A stretch of 64,000 nucleotides of DNA from an uncultured Bacteroidales bacterium (GCA_910586395.1 CAJUFX010000001.1:185558-249557); one strand, 5' to 3'. Positions 8,032 to 17,657 are shown, numbered from the stretch's first letter. Numbers and translations: made by a program. The notes: generated by a model from the sequence alone, not told the origin.

Positions 8032-8466
8032 TTATCTTATCTCGTTGAAAAACGCCTGCAACAACGCCCGGCTTTCTTCGGCCATCAGCCCGCCCTCGCA
8101 AACCGTCTTTGGGTGCAACAACGACGGACGCACGCGCGAACAGCCGCGTTTGGGGTCGTCGGCGCCATAGACGATACGGCTGATCTGAGTCCAATAAGCC
8201 GCACCGGCGCACATGCAACAGGGTTCGAGCGTTACATACAACGTGCAATCGGTCAAGTATTTGCCGCCCAAATACTCGGCGGCGGCCGTAAACGCCTGCA
8301 TCTCGGCATGCGCCGTGGCATCGTGCAGTGTTTCAGTCAAATTGTAGCCTTTGCCGATAATCCGGCCGTCGGCCACGACGACGGCTCCCACCGGCACTTC
8401 GCCAGCCTCAAAGGCCTGCCGCGCCAGTTTGAACGCCTCCCGCATGAAACGGAGGTCGTCTTCCAT
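8032..8466 (-). CDS. tadA: tRNA-specific adenosine deaminase
   Basis: Deaminates the wobble adenosine of tRNA-Arg(ACG) to inosine. Zinc motif AHAEMQAF (HAE) and PCCMCAGA (PCxxC) are present, with VPVGAVVVADGRIIGKGYN before them. The start is uncertain: the frame is open to 8607, with ATGs at 8547, 8487 and 8466. MEDDLRFMREAFKLA at 8466 matches the typical beginning and gives 144 aa; the reverse promoter at 8577-8608 rules out the 8607 start. The 8547 start would add a basic tail of 27 residues. The gene heads the reverse run tadA-cdd-lysE-trxB. Confidence 0.93.
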   Translation of the reverse strand: MEDDLRFMREAFKLARQAFEAGEVPVGAVVVADGRIIGKGYNLTETLHDATAHAEMQAFTAAAEYLGGKYLTDCTLYVTLEPCCMCAGAAYWTQISRIVYGADDPKRGCSRVRPSLLHPKTVCEGGLMAEESRALLQAFFNEIR

Positions 8467-8576
8467 CCTTTGGTTTTGCACCGCCATACCGCTTGTATTC
8501 TGTTTAAGCCGGCCCTTCGTTTCCGGCCTCCGCAGACGTTTCGCCATCGTTCCGCAGACACCGGCAGACCAACCTC

Positions 8577-8608
8577 CAAAGTTAAGGCAAAAGCCCGATA
8601 TAAACAAA
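8577..8608 (-). promoter_or_regulatory. Promoter of tadA operon (reverse)
   Basis: On the reverse strand TAACTTTG (complement 8577-8584) is a perfect Bacteroidetes -7 box and TTTG (complement 8605-8608) the -33 element, with a 20-nt spacer. It is divergent from, and 47 nt apart from, the kinase promoter. Confidence 0.8.
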
Positions 8609-8654
8609 TTTTACCGACCGGGGTTCAAACCGACAAAGGCCCGGTCCGGTTTCA

Positions 8655-8686
8655 TTTGAATTTCTTGCAGACTTTTACTAACTTTG
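8655..8686 (+). promoter_or_regulatory. Promoter of sensor kinase-hemW
   Basis: TTTG at 8655-8658, 20-nt spacer, TAACTTTG at 8679-8686: a full match to the Bacteroidetes primary promoter. Its position excludes the open-frame ATG at 8688 as start because transcription would begin after it. Confidence 0.8.
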
Positions 8687-8714
8687 TATGCTTACCGTAT
8701 TTGCCGTCCCGTCC

Positions 8715-10283
8715 ATGAAGAAAAAACACATCGCCTTTTCCCGTCTCGCCCACCGGCTCAATCTGCTATTCGTCTTCATCACGGCGATTCTATTGGTCAT
8801 CACGTTTTGGTACACCCAAATCATGATTTCCAGAATAGAAACGGAAGAACAGCTTAAAATCCGCAACTGGGCGGCCTCGCTCCGGCAACAGACCGAACTC
8901 ATGGAATATACGCGCACGCTGTTCGCCAATCTGGAGCTGGAGGAGCGCAAATACGCCATGATCTGGTCGTATGCTTACGAGCGTTTGCTGTCCACCAACA
9001 CTTCGCCCCGCGAATTCGATTTCTTTATCCGCATCATCTCGGACAACCGTTCCATTCCGTTCATGGTCGTGGACCAAAACGGCCGCGTCATAGAGGCGCA
9101 CGGCGAGGAATTCGAGGTAAACGACAGCCTTTCGATCGATACGCCGCGCTACAGCGAATACACGCATTACGACCCGATTTCCGTTACAGCGGAGGGCGAG
9201 CGGTATCTCTTTTACTATAAACCGTCTTCCACTTTCATCCGCCTGCACAACCTGCTCGAGGAGTTGTCCCAGTCGTTCAGCATCACGGCAGCCACGGAAT
9301 TCATTTCGGCCCCCATCGTCATCACCGATGAATCCCGAACGCGCATCATCCAATACGCCAACATCGACCCGGAACAGTTTTACAGCAAAAAAAACATCGA
9401 ACGCCTGCTCCGCCGCATGAGCAAGGACAACCCGCCTATCGTCATCGACGCCCTTGAAGACACGCGCGAAAAAATGTATATTTTCTACAATGCCTCGCCG
9501 CTCCTGAAAGGCCTGCGCTACCTACCCGTCGTGCTGTCGTTCGCGTTGCTCGCGCTGCTTATCGGCATCGCTTTCCTGCTCAACCTTTCACGCCGCAACG
9601 AACAGAACCAAGTCTGGTGGGGCATGTCGAAAGAGACGGCGCACCAATTGGGGACGCCGCTGTCCTCGTTGTTGGCCTGGATCGAATTCTGCAAATTACA
9701 GCCCGACGAACCGCTTTCGCTTGAGAACCTCGCCGAAATAGAAAAGGACGTATTGCGCCTGCAGATGATCGCGCAACGTTTTTCCAAAATCGGCTCCGTA
9801 CCGGAACTGAAAGCGGAAAATCTGGTACCGGTCGTATATCGGGCCGTCGCCTATCTCAAAGTCCGGACGTCCAAACACATCCATTATCATATTTCCCCCT
9901 CTGAAGACGAAACGATATATGCCTATCTCAATGCCGATCTTTTCGAATGGGTCATCGAGAACCTGTGTAAAAACGCCGTGAACGCCATAGGCGGCGGGAA
10001 AGGAGATATTTTCGTAAACATACAGACCGACCTGCCGCAGATTTACGTCGATGTACGCGATACAGGCAAAGGCATTCCGCACAATATGTTTTCTTCGATT
10101 TTCGAACCCGGCTTCACGACCAAGACGCGCGGCTGGGGGCTTGGCCTGACGCTGAGCAAACGCATCATCAAGTCCTATCACAAAGGCCGGATTTTCGTCA
10201 AGTCTTCGGTCATCAACGAAGGCACGACATTCCGCATCGTGCTGAACGCGGCGCCGACGCCCGAAAACGACCGGCCTGCATGA
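8715..10283 (+). CDS. Membrane sensor histidine kinase (orphan)
   Basis: Two-component sensor kinase, 522 aa. One membrane segment near residues 16-34, an extracytoplasmic region of about 230 residues, and a second segment at about 268-290 define a periplasmic sensor. The cytoplasmic part has an H-box around His310 (SKETAHQLGTPLSSLL), N-box ENLCKNAVNAIG (Asn420), G1 DTGKG (449-453), GFTTKTR and G2 GWGLGL (473-478), so autokinase activity is expected. The AHQLGTPLSS form of the H-box is common in Bacteroidota kinases. Start at MKKKHIAFSR is set by the promoter at 8655-8686. No response regulator gene adjoins; the stop overlaps the hemW start (ATGA). The signal is unknown. Confidence 0.9.
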   Translation: MKKKHIAFSRLAHRLNLLFVFITAILLVITFWYTQIMISRIETEEQLKIRNWAASLRQQTELMEYTRTLFANLELEERKYAMIWSYAYERLLSTNTSPREFDFFIRIISDNRSIPFMVVDQNGRVIEAHGEEFEVNDSLSIDTPRYSEYTHYDPISVTAEGERYLFYYKPSSTFIRLHNLLEELSQSFSITAATEFISAPIVITDESRTRIIQYANIDPEQFYSKKNIERLLRRMSKDNPPIVIDALEDTREKMYIFYNASPLLKGLRYLPVVLSFALLALLIGIAFLLNLSRRNEQNQVWWGMSKETAHQLGTPLSSLLAWIEFCKLQPDEPLSLENLAEIEKDVLRLQMIAQRFSKIGSVPELKAENLVPVVYRAVAYLKVRTSKHIHYHISPSEDETIYAYLNADLFEWVIENLCKNAVNAIGGGKGDIFVNIQTDLPQIYVDVRDTGKGIPHNMFSSIFEPGFTTKTRGWGLGLTLSKRIIKSYHKGRIFVKSSVINEGTTFRIVLNAAPTPENDRPA

Positions 10284-11455
10284 AACCGACAAGACCGGTG
10301 GCCGGCCTCTACATCCACGTACCTTTCTGCGAGGCCAAATGCACTTACTGCGCGTTTTATTCGGTGGCGGATCCGACTTACCGGAAACACTACGTCGAGG
10401 CGGTTCTGCAAGAAGCGGCGCAACGGCGGCTCGAAGAAGCGGACGCCCCCTGGGATGAAGCCGTCTTCGACAGCCTATATCTTGGCGGCGGCACGCCCTC
10501 GGTGCTGGACATAGCCGATTGCGTGCGGCTTTTCGATGGCCTGAGCCGCCTGTTCAACTGGAGTACGTCACCCGAAATCACGTTTGAACTCAACCCCGAA
10601 CACCGCGACCTCATCACCGGGCTCAAACGGCATACACCCGTCAACCGGCTCAGCATGGGCATACAGTCGTTCCGCGACGATCGGCTGCGGTTCATGCGCC
10701 GCCGCCACAGCGGACGGGAAGCTCTCGAAGCCATAGACATGGCGGCCGCCCAAGGTTTCGACAACCTTTCCATCGACTTGATTTACGGCCTACCCGATAT
10801 GGACGAAGCCGAATGGGCGGAACAGTTGGAAACGGCCGCCGCCTACCGACCGCCCCACCTCTCCGCCTACGCGCTGACCGTGGAGCCGGGCAGCCTGCTG
10901 TCCCGACAAGTGACCGCCGGGCAATGGCGGATGCCCGGACAGGATGCCTTGTCCGAGCAATACGGACTGCTGACGGATTGGACGGAGCGGCAGGGTTATG
11001 AGGGCTACGAAGTCTCGAACTTCGCGCTGCCCGGCCACCGCGCCCGCCACAACAGCCGTTATTGGGACATCCGGACACCCTATCTCGGCTTGGGACCCGG
11101 CGCGCATTCGTTCTACGGTCTGCGGGAAACCGCAGGAGCGGTTACCGCCGTGCGCCGCGCCAACCGGCCGGACGTCCGCGCTTACGTCTCGGGACCTTAC
11201 GGCGAAGCCCGCTACGAACAGGAACACCTGACCGAAACCGACCTTTACCACGAATACGTCATGACCGCCCTGCGCACGGCGGACGGCCTCGACAAAGGCC
11301 GCCTTGCCGCCCTGCCGCCGGATCTGCGTACGGCCTGCCTGGCACATCTGAAACCACTTCTCGCGGGCGGCCTGCTGCAAGAAACCGAAACAGCCTACCG
11401 CCCGACATCAGCCGCCCGCTACCGAGCCGACGGGCTCGCGCTCGCGTTCTTCTAA
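10280..11455 (+). CDS. hemW: Radical SAM heme chaperone HemW
   Basis: HemW family (once called oxygen-independent coproporphyrinogen oxidase-like): binds heme and a [4Fe-4S] cluster and inserts heme into target proteins. The radical SAM triad CEAKCTYC follows YIHVPFC, and the next residue pattern lacks the extra Cys of true HemN (CTYCAFYS), as in HemW. LYLGGGTPSVLD, SMGIQSFRDDRL and LIYGLPDMDEAEW are family blocks, and the C-terminal HemN domain is present; 391 aa is the usual size. Translation start overlaps the kinase stop by 4 nt, so the two are co-translated. A functional tie to the kinase is not evident. Confidence 0.93.
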   Translation: MKPTRPVAGLYIHVPFCEAKCTYCAFYSVADPTYRKHYVEAVLQEAAQRRLEEADAPWDEAVFDSLYLGGGTPSVLDIADCVRLFDGLSRLFNWSTSPEITFELNPEHRDLITGLKRHTPVNRLSMGIQSFRDDRLRFMRRRHSGREALEAIDMAAAQGFDNLSIDLIYGLPDMDEAEWAEQLETAAAYRPPHLSAYALTVEPGSLLSRQVTAGQWRMPGQDALSEQYGLLTDWTERQGYEGYEVSNFALPGHRARHNSRYWDIRTPYLGLGPGAHSFYGLRETAGAVTAVRRANRPDVRAYVSGPYGEARYEQEHLTETDLYHEYVMTALRTADGLDKGRLAALPPDLRTACLAHLKPLLAGGLLQETETAYRPTSAARYRADGLALAFF

Positions 11456-11468
11456 ACCGAATTTTTAC

Positions 11469-11476
11469 TATATTTG
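11469..11476 (+). promoter_or_regulatory. -7 box upstream of TonB-dependent receptor
   Basis: TATATTTG fits TAnnTTTG, 85 nt before the receptor ATG. No TTTG -33 element stands at the right distance, so this is a half-supported promoter, 13 nt after the hemW stop. Confidence 0.5.
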
Positions 11477-11560
11477 CACGCCTGCTTATGTGTACGCCTG
11501 CGCCAAGCCGCAGCGTGGCCAAAACAGTGCCTCACCCTCTCTTACGCATTGTTTTACAAA

Positions 11561-14113
11561 ATGACAAGAAGCAACCATTTCTCCGTCCTCAAACGATTCG
11601 CCCTATGGCTGTGCGCTCTGCTGGCGGGGACTGCCATCGGCACCGGCGGCACGCTTTCCGCCCAAAACACAGGTAAACTCACGGGCCGCACGCTGGATGC
11701 GGAAAACAACAGCCCGTTGGAATTCGTCAATATCGCCGTTTTCGTCGCGGCCGACAGCGGCAACGGCCGTTTGGTCGGCGGCGGCATCACCGACGCACTC
11801 GGCCGGTTCAACGTGGACCGGTTGCCGCTCGATGCGCCACTTTACGTCCGCGCCAGTTCCATGGGCTTTCAGGAACAGAAGACCGCCACGTTCCGGCTTA
11901 CCGCCGACCGACCGACCCGCAAACTTGAAGACCTCGCGATGACCTCCACGGCCATCGCGCTCAACTCGGTCGAAATCAAGGGGCAGAAACGCATGATTGA
12001 ATACGCCTTGGACAAAAAGGTCGTGAACGTGGAGCAATCGCTCGTGAGCGAGGGCGGCACGGCGACCGACGTCTTGCAGAACGTGCCCTCGGTTACGGTA
12101 GATGAAGAGGGCAACGTCTCGCTCAAAGGCAGCGACAACGTGACGATTCTCATAGACGGACGGCCCGCCGTCCTTTCCGGTTTAGGTTTGGATCAGATAT
12201 CGGCCAGCGCCATCGAAAGCATCGAAATCATCTCCAATCCGTCGGCCAAATACAATCCCGAAGGCATGGCCGGCATCCTCAACATCCGCACGAAAAAACG
12301 CCTGAACCACGACTTCAACGGCGTCGTCAACGTATCGACGGCCACCTCCAACCAACACAGCGCCTCCACCAACCTCAGCTTCGGCTTGGGCAAGGTCACG
12401 CTCTTCACGTCGGCCGACCTCAACTTCCGCGAACGCCTTTCCGAAGGTTCGACTTCGACGCGCAGCCTCAAGAAAAGTCCGTTCCCGGCATTGTTTCCGG
12501 ACGACAACATGGAATGGGAAACGGGTGAGAGCCGCGGCTGCCGGCGTGGATTGGGCGGTCAGGTCAAGGTGGGCGCGGACTGGCGCATCTCGGACAAAGA
12601 CCTGTTTACCGTCAGCATGGGCGGCGGCCTCTGGTACAACAACCGCCGCAACGAGACGCCCGGCACGCGCAGCGCGTCTTACTTCGACCCGACGGGCGAC
12701 CTGCGCCATAAATCCGGCGAAGACGATCCATTCGAATACCACTGGTACGAGACACTGGGCAACACCTCGAACGGCAAAAACCGCTGGGCGCAGTTCAACA
12801 CCGCCCTGTCTTACCGCCACGAATTCGGCCGCAAGGATCAGGAACTGACGGTTGACGCGACGATCGACTACCACAGTCCGAACAACCGCACGACGATGAA
12901 CCGCAGGGTGACGGACGAACTCAACGGCCTATCGACCGAAAGCGTGCAGACGACCCGTTCCCGCGGCAACGGTCTGGACTTCGACGGACAGATCAACTAT
13001 GCGCACCCGTTCGGCGAACGTTTCAAACTGGAAGTCGGCTATCAAGGCAAGGTCCGCTACAACCGCAGCATCGACCGCGAGGATTTCCGGCTCTACACGT
13101 TTCAGGACACGTCGGTGGATTTCGGCTATACGGAACAGAACCACGGCGTCTATGCCAACTTCGGCGGTACAGTCGGGAATTTCAGCTTCCAGGTCGGCGG
13201 CCGCATGGAGGTGGCGGCCATGGACGCGCAGACCGTGTCGGAACGGAGCGACACGACGTTCAGTTATCTCGTGCCGCGCTTCTACCCGGCTGTGCATCTT
13301 TCCTACAAAATCGGCAAGATGCAGGAAATCCAGCTGAGTTATACGCGGCGCGTGAACCGCCCCCGCCCCTGGAACCTCAACCCGTTCGTCAATTACGACA
13401 ACTATCCGTCTTCCATCTCGATGGGCAATCCCGACCTCGAGCCCGAAGACATCCATTCGGTGGAACTGAACTACTCGCTGTTCTACAAGGGCAGTTCGTT
13501 TTTCGTGACGGTCTATTACCGCCGCGTGGAAGACGTCATCCGACGCTACACCTACGAACGTGAAGACGGCGTGCGCGTACAGACCTTCCTCAACTACACG
13601 AGCGGCACCAACTACGGTTTCGACCTCGCTTACGAACAGCGCGTTTTCTCCTGGTGGCGGTTCAGCCTCAACGGCAGCCTGTACCAGAACATCACGCGGG
13701 GCGCGGCCGATCCCTCGCTCAACTCGGAAGGCTTAAGCTATCAGTTGCGTTTCAACACGACCTTTTCGCTCAAACACGACATCAACCTCCAGCTTTCCTG
13801 CCGTTACCGCGGCCCCAACTACTTCGGACAAACCTATATGGCCCCGAACTTTTCGGCCGAACTGGCGGCCCGCAAAGGCTTTTTCAAGAACCGCTTTACC
13901 GTGGGCCTGCGCATCAGCGACCTGTGCCATACGATGCGGTTCAACAATACGGTGACCGGCAGCAACTTCGTGACGGAAAACCACCGGCGGCCGCTCCGTT
14001 CGACGGCGGCCTACCTGACGCTCTCGTATAAAATCAACCAAGGCCTGAAGCGCAGCCAGCGGCCGATACGGCGGTCCGGCATCGAAGCCGGAGGCGGCAT
14101 GGAGGAAATATAA
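11561..14113 (+). CDS. Outer-membrane TonB-dependent receptor-like protein (OMP_b-brl family)
   Basis: Outer-membrane barrel protein, 850 aa. A signal peptide (MTRSNHFSVLKRFALWLCAL through about GTLSAQ) is followed by a carboxypeptidase-regulatory-like beta sandwich (GKLTGRTLDAENNSPLEFVN, about residues 30-115), a plug domain (TATDVLQNVPSVTVDEEGNVSLKG, with LIDGRPAVL and NPSAKYNPEGMAGILNI) and a long beta-barrel. This order is that of the Bacteroidota receptors ending in an OMP_b-brl_3 barrel, not of SusC proteins; no SusD-like gene adjoins. The frame opens at 11474, but the -7 box at 11469-11476 and the signal peptide place the start at 11561. Ligand unknown; the exbB-exbD-tonB genes at 30-32 kb could energise it. 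Confidence 0.9.
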   Translation: MTRSNHFSVLKRFALWLCALLAGTAIGTGGTLSAQNTGKLTGRTLDAENNSPLEFVNIAVFVAADSGNGRLVGGGITDALGRFNVDRLPLDAPLYVRASSMGFQEQKTATFRLTADRPTRKLEDLAMTSTAIALNSVEIKGQKRMIEYALDKKVVNVEQSLVSEGGTATDVLQNVPSVTVDEEGNVSLKGSDNVTILIDGRPAVLSGLGLDQISASAIESIEIISNPSAKYNPEGMAGILNIRTKKRLNHDFNGVVNVSTATSNQHSASTNLSFGLGKVTLFTSADLNFRERLSEGSTSTRSLKKSPFPALFPDDNMEWETGESRGCRRGLGGQVKVGADWRISDKDLFTVSMGGGLWYNNRRNETPGTRSASYFDPTGDLRHKSGEDDPFEYHWYETLGNTSNGKNRWAQFNTALSYRHEFGRKDQELTVDATIDYHSPNNRTTMNRRVTDELNGLSTESVQTTRSRGNGLDFDGQINYAHPFGERFKLEVGYQGKVRYNRSIDREDFRLYTFQDTSVDFGYTEQNHGVYANFGGTVGNFSFQVGGRMEVAAMDAQTVSERSDTTFSYLVPRFYPAVHLSYKIGKMQEIQLSYTRRVNRPRPWNLNPFVNYDNYPSSISMGNPDLEPEDIHSVELNYSLFYKGSSFFVTVYYRRVEDVIRRYTYEREDGVRVQTFLNYTSGTNYGFDLAYEQRVFSWWRFSLNGSLYQNITRGAADPSLNSEGLSYQLRFNTTFSLKHDINLQLSCRYRGPNYFGQTYMAPNFSAELAARKGFFKNRFTVGLRISDLCHTMRFNNTVTGSNFVTENHRRPLRSTAAYLTLSYKINQGLKRSQRPIRRSGIEAGGGMEEI

Positions 14114-14194
14114 CAACAGAACCACCATCCCGTCCGCACGAGTGCCATCGCCCTGTGCCGTACCCCGGGAATGGCGGCAGAGGAGGCATACACT

Positions 14195-14806
14195 ATGAAA
14201 ATCATCTGCATCGGGCAGAATTACCGTGCCCACATCGCCGAACTGCAACACGAAGTGCCGGAACAGCCGGTGTTCTTTTTCAAGCCCGACACCGCGTTGC
14301 TATTGCGCAACCGTCCGTTTTACCTGCCTGAGTTCTCGCAGGAAATCCATTACGAAACCGAAGTCATCCTGCGTATAAGCAAGGTGGGCAAATACATTCC
14401 GGAGAAATACGCCGAAGATTTTTTCGATGCCGTCAGCCTCGGCTTCGACTTTACGGCCCGCGACCTGCAACGCCGTTGCGTTGAAAAAGGCCTGCCGTGG
14501 GAAATCAGCAAGAGTTTCGACCAGTCGGCCGCCATCGGCCGCTGGATACCGAAAGCCGAACTGCCGCCCGTGTCGGCCCTGCATTTCCATCTGAACCTGA
14601 ACGGCAACAAGGTGCAGGACGGCTTTACGGGCGACATGCTGTTCGGTGTGCCGCGCCTGATCAGTTACGTTTCACAATTCATGACGCTGCACATGGGCGA
14701 CATCCTCTTTACGGGCACGCCCGTCGGCGTAGGCCCCGTCCGTATCGGCGACCGCCTCGAAGCCACGCTCGAAGGACAGGACGTGTTAAGGTGCGGGATA
14801 AAATAA
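14195..14806 (+). CDS. Fumarylacetoacetate hydrolase-family protein
   Basis: Small FAH-fold protein, 203 aa, of the group covering acylpyruvate hydrolases and related C-C bond hydrolases or decarboxylases. IICIGQNYRAHIAEL, FFFKPDTALL, the metal-ligand region IHYETEVILRI (candidate Glu pair), GFDFTARDLQRR, and DILFTGTPVGVGPV are family hallmarks. An unusually good ribosome-binding site AGGAGG at 14180-14185 lies 9 nt before the ATG at 14195, which decides this start over an in-frame ATG at 14171. The substrate cannot be assigned. The gene converges with pgk, with a terminator hairpin between them. Confidence 0.88.
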   Translation: MKIICIGQNYRAHIAELQHEVPEQPVFFFKPDTALLLRNRPFYLPEFSQEIHYETEVILRISKVGKYIPEKYAEDFFDAVSLGFDFTARDLQRRCVEKGLPWEISKSFDQSAAIGRWIPKAELPPVSALHFHLNLNGNKVQDGFTGDMLFGVPRLISYVSQFMTLHMGDILFTGTPVGVGPVRIGDRLEATLEGQDVLRCGIK

Positions 14807-14836
14807 AAACGGCCGGACACAAAACGCATCCGGCCG
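14800..14836 (-). terminator. Terminator of pgk (reverse)
   Basis: Eight-pair stem CGGCCGGA (14810-14817) / TCCGGCCG (14829-14836). On the reverse strand it follows the pgk stop by 25 nt and is followed by TTTTTATTTTA, a good U-tract. On the forward strand it could also help stop FAH-gene transcription, but there the U-tract is weak. Confidence 0.8.
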
Positions 14837-14861
14837 CCGTCGTTTCAATACCTATAACCGC

Positions 14862-16052
14862 TTAATCCAGCGCCGCCACACCGGGCAGGACTTTGCCTTC
14901 CAGATATTCCAGCATCGCGCCGCCCCCCGTGGAGACATAGCTCAAATCCTTGGCCAAGCCCAACTGGTTCGCGGCCGCCACGGAATCGCCGCCCCCCACG
15001 GCCGAATAAGCGCCTTTCTTCGTGGCTTCGCCTATAGCCTTACCGATTTGCAACGTACCGGCCTGAAAGTTCGGCATCTCGAAAACGCCCAACGGCCCGT
15101 TCCACAAGACCGAAGCCGAACCGGCGATGACCTGTTCGAACACCGCGCGCGTTTCAGGGCCTATATCCATGCCTTCCCAGCCGTCGGGAATGGCCATCGT
15201 CGGCACGCACTGACGGTTGGCGTCGTTGTTGAAATCATCGGCACACACCGTGTCTTTCGGCAGATAGAGTTTCACGCCTTTCTTCGCGCAAGCCGCCATG
15301 ACGCCGCGCGCCACCTCCAATTTGTCGTCCTCGCAGAGCGAACGGCCGATTTGGCCGCCCTGCGCCTTGATGAACGTATAAGCCATGCCGCCGCCGATAA
15401 TCATGTTATCGACACGGTCTATCAAGTTCTGCAACACATCGATTTTGCTCGACACCTTGGAACCGCCGATAACGGCCGTAAACGGGCGCGCGGCGTGATG
15501 CAGCAGTTTTTCCAGATTCTCCACCTCGTGCGCCAGCAACTTGCCCGCATACTTTTCGGTCGGGAAGAATTTGGCGATGACGGCCGTCGAAGCGTGGGCG
15601 CGGTGGGCCGTACCGAACGCGTCGTTCACATAGGCGTCGCCCAAATCGGCCAGATAACGGGCAAACGTTTCGTCGCCCTTGGTCTCGGCCTTCGTGAAAC
15701 GCAGGTTCTCCAACAGCAATACGTCGCCCCCCTTCAAGCCAGCCGCAGCCTGTACGGTCGTATCGGTAAAGACGTCCTGATTGAATTGCACCGGATGCCC
15801 CAAAACCTCTTTCAGGCGGGCGGCCACGGGCGCGAGGCTGTAAGCGGCCTCGAAACCGGTACCGGCCGGGCGGCCGAGATGCGACATGAGAATCAAGGCC
15901 GCGCCTTGTTCCAAAAGGGCTTTCAGCGTAGGCAGGCTCTCCCGGATACGGGTTTCGTCCGTAATCTTCCCCGCCGCATCGATAGGCACGTTGAAATCGC
16001 AACGCACCAATACTTTCTTGCCGTCGAAACGGCCTTGGTCTATCGTTTTCAT
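14862..16052 (-). CDS. pgk: Phosphoglycerate kinase
   Basis: Glycolytic kinase that makes ATP from 1,3-bisphosphoglycerate. KKVLVRCDFNVPID at the start, SHLGRPAG, ENLRFTKAETKGDE, GGSKVSSKIDVLQNLI and the C-terminal nucleotide loop SAVGGGDSVAAANQLGL with STGGGAMLEYLEGK are the classic blocks; 396 aa is the normal length. Start MKTIDQGRFDGKK at 16052. The gene is separated by 98 nt from glmM upstream and ends at a strong terminator. Cytoplasmic. Confidence 0.97.
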   Translation of the reverse strand: MKTIDQGRFDGKKVLVRCDFNVPIDAAGKITDETRIRESLPTLKALLEQGAALILMSHLGRPAGTGFEAAYSLAPVAARLKEVLGHPVQFNQDVFTDTTVQAAAGLKGGDVLLLENLRFTKAETKGDETFARYLADLGDAYVNDAFGTAHRAHASTAVIAKFFPTEKYAGKLLAHEVENLEKLLHHAARPFTAVIGGSKVSSKIDVLQNLIDRVDNMIIGGGMAYTFIKAQGGQIGRSLCEDDKLEVARGVMAACAKKGVKLYLPKDTVCADDFNNDANRQCVPTMAIPDGWEGMDIGPETRAVFEQVIAGSASVLWNGPLGVFEMPNFQAGTLQIGKAIGEATKKGAYSAVGGGDSVAAANQLGLAKDLSYVSTGGGAMLEYLEGKVLPGVAALD

Positions 16053-16150
16053 AGTTTGGTATTTTATTCACGCTTCACGCCGGCCGCGAGACGCCACAAG
16101 AAACGCTTGGCATCATGCCGCGCCCGCTGTCGGCTACCGCAAGGCCAGCC

Positions 16151-17578
16151 TTACAAGGCCGCCATGCGCTTTACCATATCCTCCGCCAAGGCCGAAGCCG
16201 CGGCTTCCGTCGCGCTCTCCGCATACAGGCGGATAATGGGTTCGGTGTTCGACTTGCGCAGGTGCACCCATTCCTTTCGGGCCGGGAAACTGATTTTGAG
16301 CCCGTCCTCCTTGGAAATCTCGACGGGTTCCAGCACCGCGCCGTCCCGGAACTGCTTTTCCAACCCCGCCAGCAAGGCCGGAATATCGGTGCCGGGCTGG
16401 AGTTCCATCTTATGCTTGGCAATCGTATAATCCGGATAACGCTTCTTCAGTTCGCTCAAAGAGAGCCGGCCGCCCTGCGCGGCACGCAGATGCGCCCAAT
16501 GCGTCAGAAACAGCGCCACACCCACCAAGGCGTCGCGGCCGTAATGCAAGGGCGGATAAATGACGCCGCCATTGCCCTCGCCACCGATGACGGCCTGCAC
16601 GGCCTTCATCTTGGCCACGACATGCACCTCCCCCACGGCCGAGGCCGCGTAACGGCCGCCGTATTGTTCGGCCACGTCCCGCAAGGCGCGCGAGGAAGAA
16701 AGGTTGGAGACCGCCGCGCCCTTGCGCAGCGAAAGGATATAGTCGGCCACCGTCACAAGCGTATATTCCTCGCCATACAGAACGCCGTCCTCGCACATGA
16801 ACGCGAGCCGATCGACATCCGGATCGACGGCGATGCCGGCATCCGCCTTATGGTGACGGACCGCTTCCGACAGGCCGGTCAGATGCGCGGCCAAAGGTTC
16901 GGGATTATGCGCGAAACGACCGTCGGCCGTGCCATTGATGACCTCGACCCGCTCCACGCCCAAAGCTTTGAGCAAAGCCGGAATAGCCAAGGCACCCGTG
17001 GAATTGACCGGATCGACGACCAATTTGAAACCGGCCGCCTTGATGGCGGGCACATCCACATCTTTCAACGCCACGACCTTGGCGATATGCTTTTCAATCG
17101 AAGCGGGGTCCTGTTCGATGCCGCCCAAGGCTTCTACGGCCGCATACGTGGCCTGGTCCAGATTTTCCGAACGGCGCACGACCTCGGCGCCTTCCTCGGC
17201 GTTGAGGAATTCCCCCTCGGCGTTGAGCAGTTTCAAGGCGTTCCACATCGCGGGATTATGGCTGGCCGTCAGCATGATGCCGCCGCAAGCCTGATGCTCG
17301 GTTACCGACAGTTCGATTGTCGGCGTCGTGGTCAGTCCCAAATCGACGACGTCCACGCCCATGCCCATGAGCGTGCCGCTGACGAGCGACTGCACCATCG
17401 GCCCCGAAATGCGGGCATCGCGCCCCACGACGACTTTGAGCCGGCGGCCGGGGAAGCGTTCTTGCAAAAAGGCGGCGTAAGCCGTCGTAAACTTGACGGT
17501 ATCCAAAGGCGTCAGGTTATCGCCCGTACCACCGCCTATCGTACCGCGGATACCGGATACGGATTTTATCAGTGTCAT
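16151..17578 (-). CDS. glmM: Phosphoglucosamine mutase (phosphohexomutase family)
   Basis: Alpha-D-phosphohexomutase with the active-site serine loop TASHNPAMWNALKLL, metal-binding DPDVDRLAF (DxDxD-type), sugar-binding GEGNGGVIYP and C-terminal phosphate-binding KSNTEPIIRLY. 475 aa. Bacteroidota proteins of this type, starting with SVSGIRGTIGG, are annotated as GlmM, which makes glucosamine-1-phosphate for UDP-GlcNAc; phosphomannomutase or phosphoglucomutase activity is a possible alternative. It supplies precursors to the cell wall and to the glycan genes further along the window. It lies 79 nt downstream of folD. Confidence 0.88.
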   Translation of the reverse strand: MTLIKSVSGIRGTIGGGTGDNLTPLDTVKFTTAYAAFLQERFPGRRLKVVVGRDARISGPMVQSLVSGTLMGMGVDVVDLGLTTTPTIELSVTEHQACGGIMLTASHNPAMWNALKLLNAEGEFLNAEEGAEVVRRSENLDQATYAAVEALGGIEQDPASIEKHIAKVVALKDVDVPAIKAAGFKLVVDPVNSTGALAIPALLKALGVERVEVINGTADGRFAHNPEPLAAHLTGLSEAVRHHKADAGIAVDPDVDRLAFMCEDGVLYGEEYTLVTVADYILSLRKGAAVSNLSSSRALRDVAEQYGGRYAASAVGEVHVVAKMKAVQAVIGGEGNGGVIYPPLHYGRDALVGVALFLTHWAHLRAAQGGRLSLSELKKRYPDYTIAKHKMELQPGTDIPALLAGLEKQFRDGAVLEPVEISKEDGLKISFPARKEWVHLRKSNTEPIIRLYAESATEAAASALAEDMVKRMAAL

Positions 17579-17657
17579 ATCGAATTTTCTTGAACGTTTG
17601 ACGTTTTTCCAAACGTCGTTTGTCTTAAACCGACGGCCGCTTGACCGACGGCCGGCG

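Noticed and set aside
11561..14113. SusC-type receptor of a polysaccharide utilisation locus
   Set aside because: No SusD-like gene adjoins and the barrel looks like OMP_b-brl; neighbours are not carbohydrate enzymes.
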